Shown: positions 63,795 through 64,000 of the stretch, in pieces | Numbering within the stretch: the first letter of the stretch is position 1 | Layout of the letters: every line of letters begins with the position of its first letter | Assembly: GCF_004362405.1 (NCBI RefSeq) | Contig: NZ_SNXE01000007.1 | Coordinates: forward strand, 202,003-266,002 | From: Roseateles asaccharophilus | Lineage (GTDB): Bacteria > Pseudomonadota > Gammaproteobacteria > Burkholderiales > Burkholderiaceae_C | Direction of reading: 5' to 3' | DNA: 64,000 nucleotides | Notes under the pieces: model-generated | Told to the model about the DNA's origin: nothing | What the model saw: only the letters and a program-made list of their open reading frames with translations | The model's database searches: none | Translations under genes and position numbers: made by a program

Positions 63795-64000
63795 GGTTGT
63801 TCGCCATGCAATCCACTGAGCGCGATAGGTTTAGTTTGCCATTCCAAGTGCAACACCATTGGCCTTGTATCTTCCCAAAGACCAACAACAAGAGTGAAGT
63901 CTGAGGTCTTCGCGGCCGGTGCGCCAAACCCGATATGCCTATGAGCATGCAGCTCGCGGGTTAGCCCAAGGTCAACGCGCCGGGCCTTTTTCATCAACCG
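63795..64000. other. Unassigned cassette DNA at window end
   Basis: After the cassette 6 stop no attC site is seen before the edge. A leftward frame covers 63997 to 63668 but overlaps the cassette 6 gene by 127 bp and has no recognisable motif. The remaining cassette content lies beyond the window. Confidence 0.4.

Noticed and set aside
63668..63997. Leftward open frame at the window end
   Set aside because: It overlaps the 3' end of cassette 6 by 127 bp and has no recognised motif. A reverse-oriented cassette gene cannot be excluded without the sequence beyond the edge.

Overview
The window is about 64 kb of GC-rich, densely coding DNA. A PyrR-PyrB-PyrC' pyrimidine operon, a rubredoxin-pilGHIJ-chpA twitching/chemotaxis cluster, a PEP-CTERM protein and an Anr/Lxa-like low-oxygen gene set together point to a betaproteobacterium of the order Burkholderiales, probably near the Rubrivivax/Roseateles/Sphaerotilaceae group. 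That placement is an inference from gene content, not a database result. No rRNA, tRNA, IS element or CRISPR array was recognised.

Layout, left end (1-8.8 kb): a heptosyltransferase cut by the window edge, and a DUF4254 protein divergent from it. Then comes a long leftward operon yqgE-ruvX-pyrR-pyrB-pyrC'-plsC-deoA-prs-like. PyrC' has lost its HxH metal ligands. The last two genes are an archaeal-type nucleoside (mono)phosphate phosphorylase and a PRPP-synthetase relative. 8.8-17.7 kb: a photolyase, a four-gene TetR/OMF/MFP/RND efflux operon with a palindromic operator, and a diguanylate cyclase. 17.8-27.8 kb: the Pil-Chp cluster headed by rubredoxin. 28-41.8 kb: thiD, hemL, HAD phosphatase, mpl, a very large BTAD/pseudo-cyclase/STAND/TPR regulator beside a PEP-CTERM protein, an AI-2E family permease, a lipoprotein zinc metalloprotease and a small esterase.

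41.8-59 kb is an accessory block that looks like a low-oxygen survival island. It holds a FabI-like reductase, a MaoC-Pta fusion and acetate kinase (ATP from acetyl-CoA). Facing them is a two-gene unit encoding a pyruvate-phosphate-dikinase-like protein that lacks the PEP/pyruvate barrel and a PhoU/DUF47-like helical protein. A FabG/PhaB reductase and a hydrolase follow. Then comes a tightly overlapping operon of P-type cation ATPase, CaCA exchanger, CPA2/KefB-like antiporter, tandem universal stress protein and Na/Pi cotransporter. This operon is preceded by a perfect FNR/Anr-type palindrome positioned as in a class II FNR promoter. The content recalls the low-oxygen-activated (lxa) locus of Burkholderia cenocepacia.

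59-64 kb: after a DUF2236-type gene the window enters a chromosomal integron. A frameshifted C-terminal remnant of IntI lies leftward, preceded by an intact LexA box. An attI-like site with the spacing of attI1 follows, then at least six gene cassettes separated by five attC sites of 57-70 bp. The first cassette encodes a zinc-ribbon DMP19/DUF4375 protein; the others are unknown or small membrane proteins. The integrase looks dead while its SOS operator and recombination sites remain, so the array is a fossil or depends on an integrase supplied in trans.
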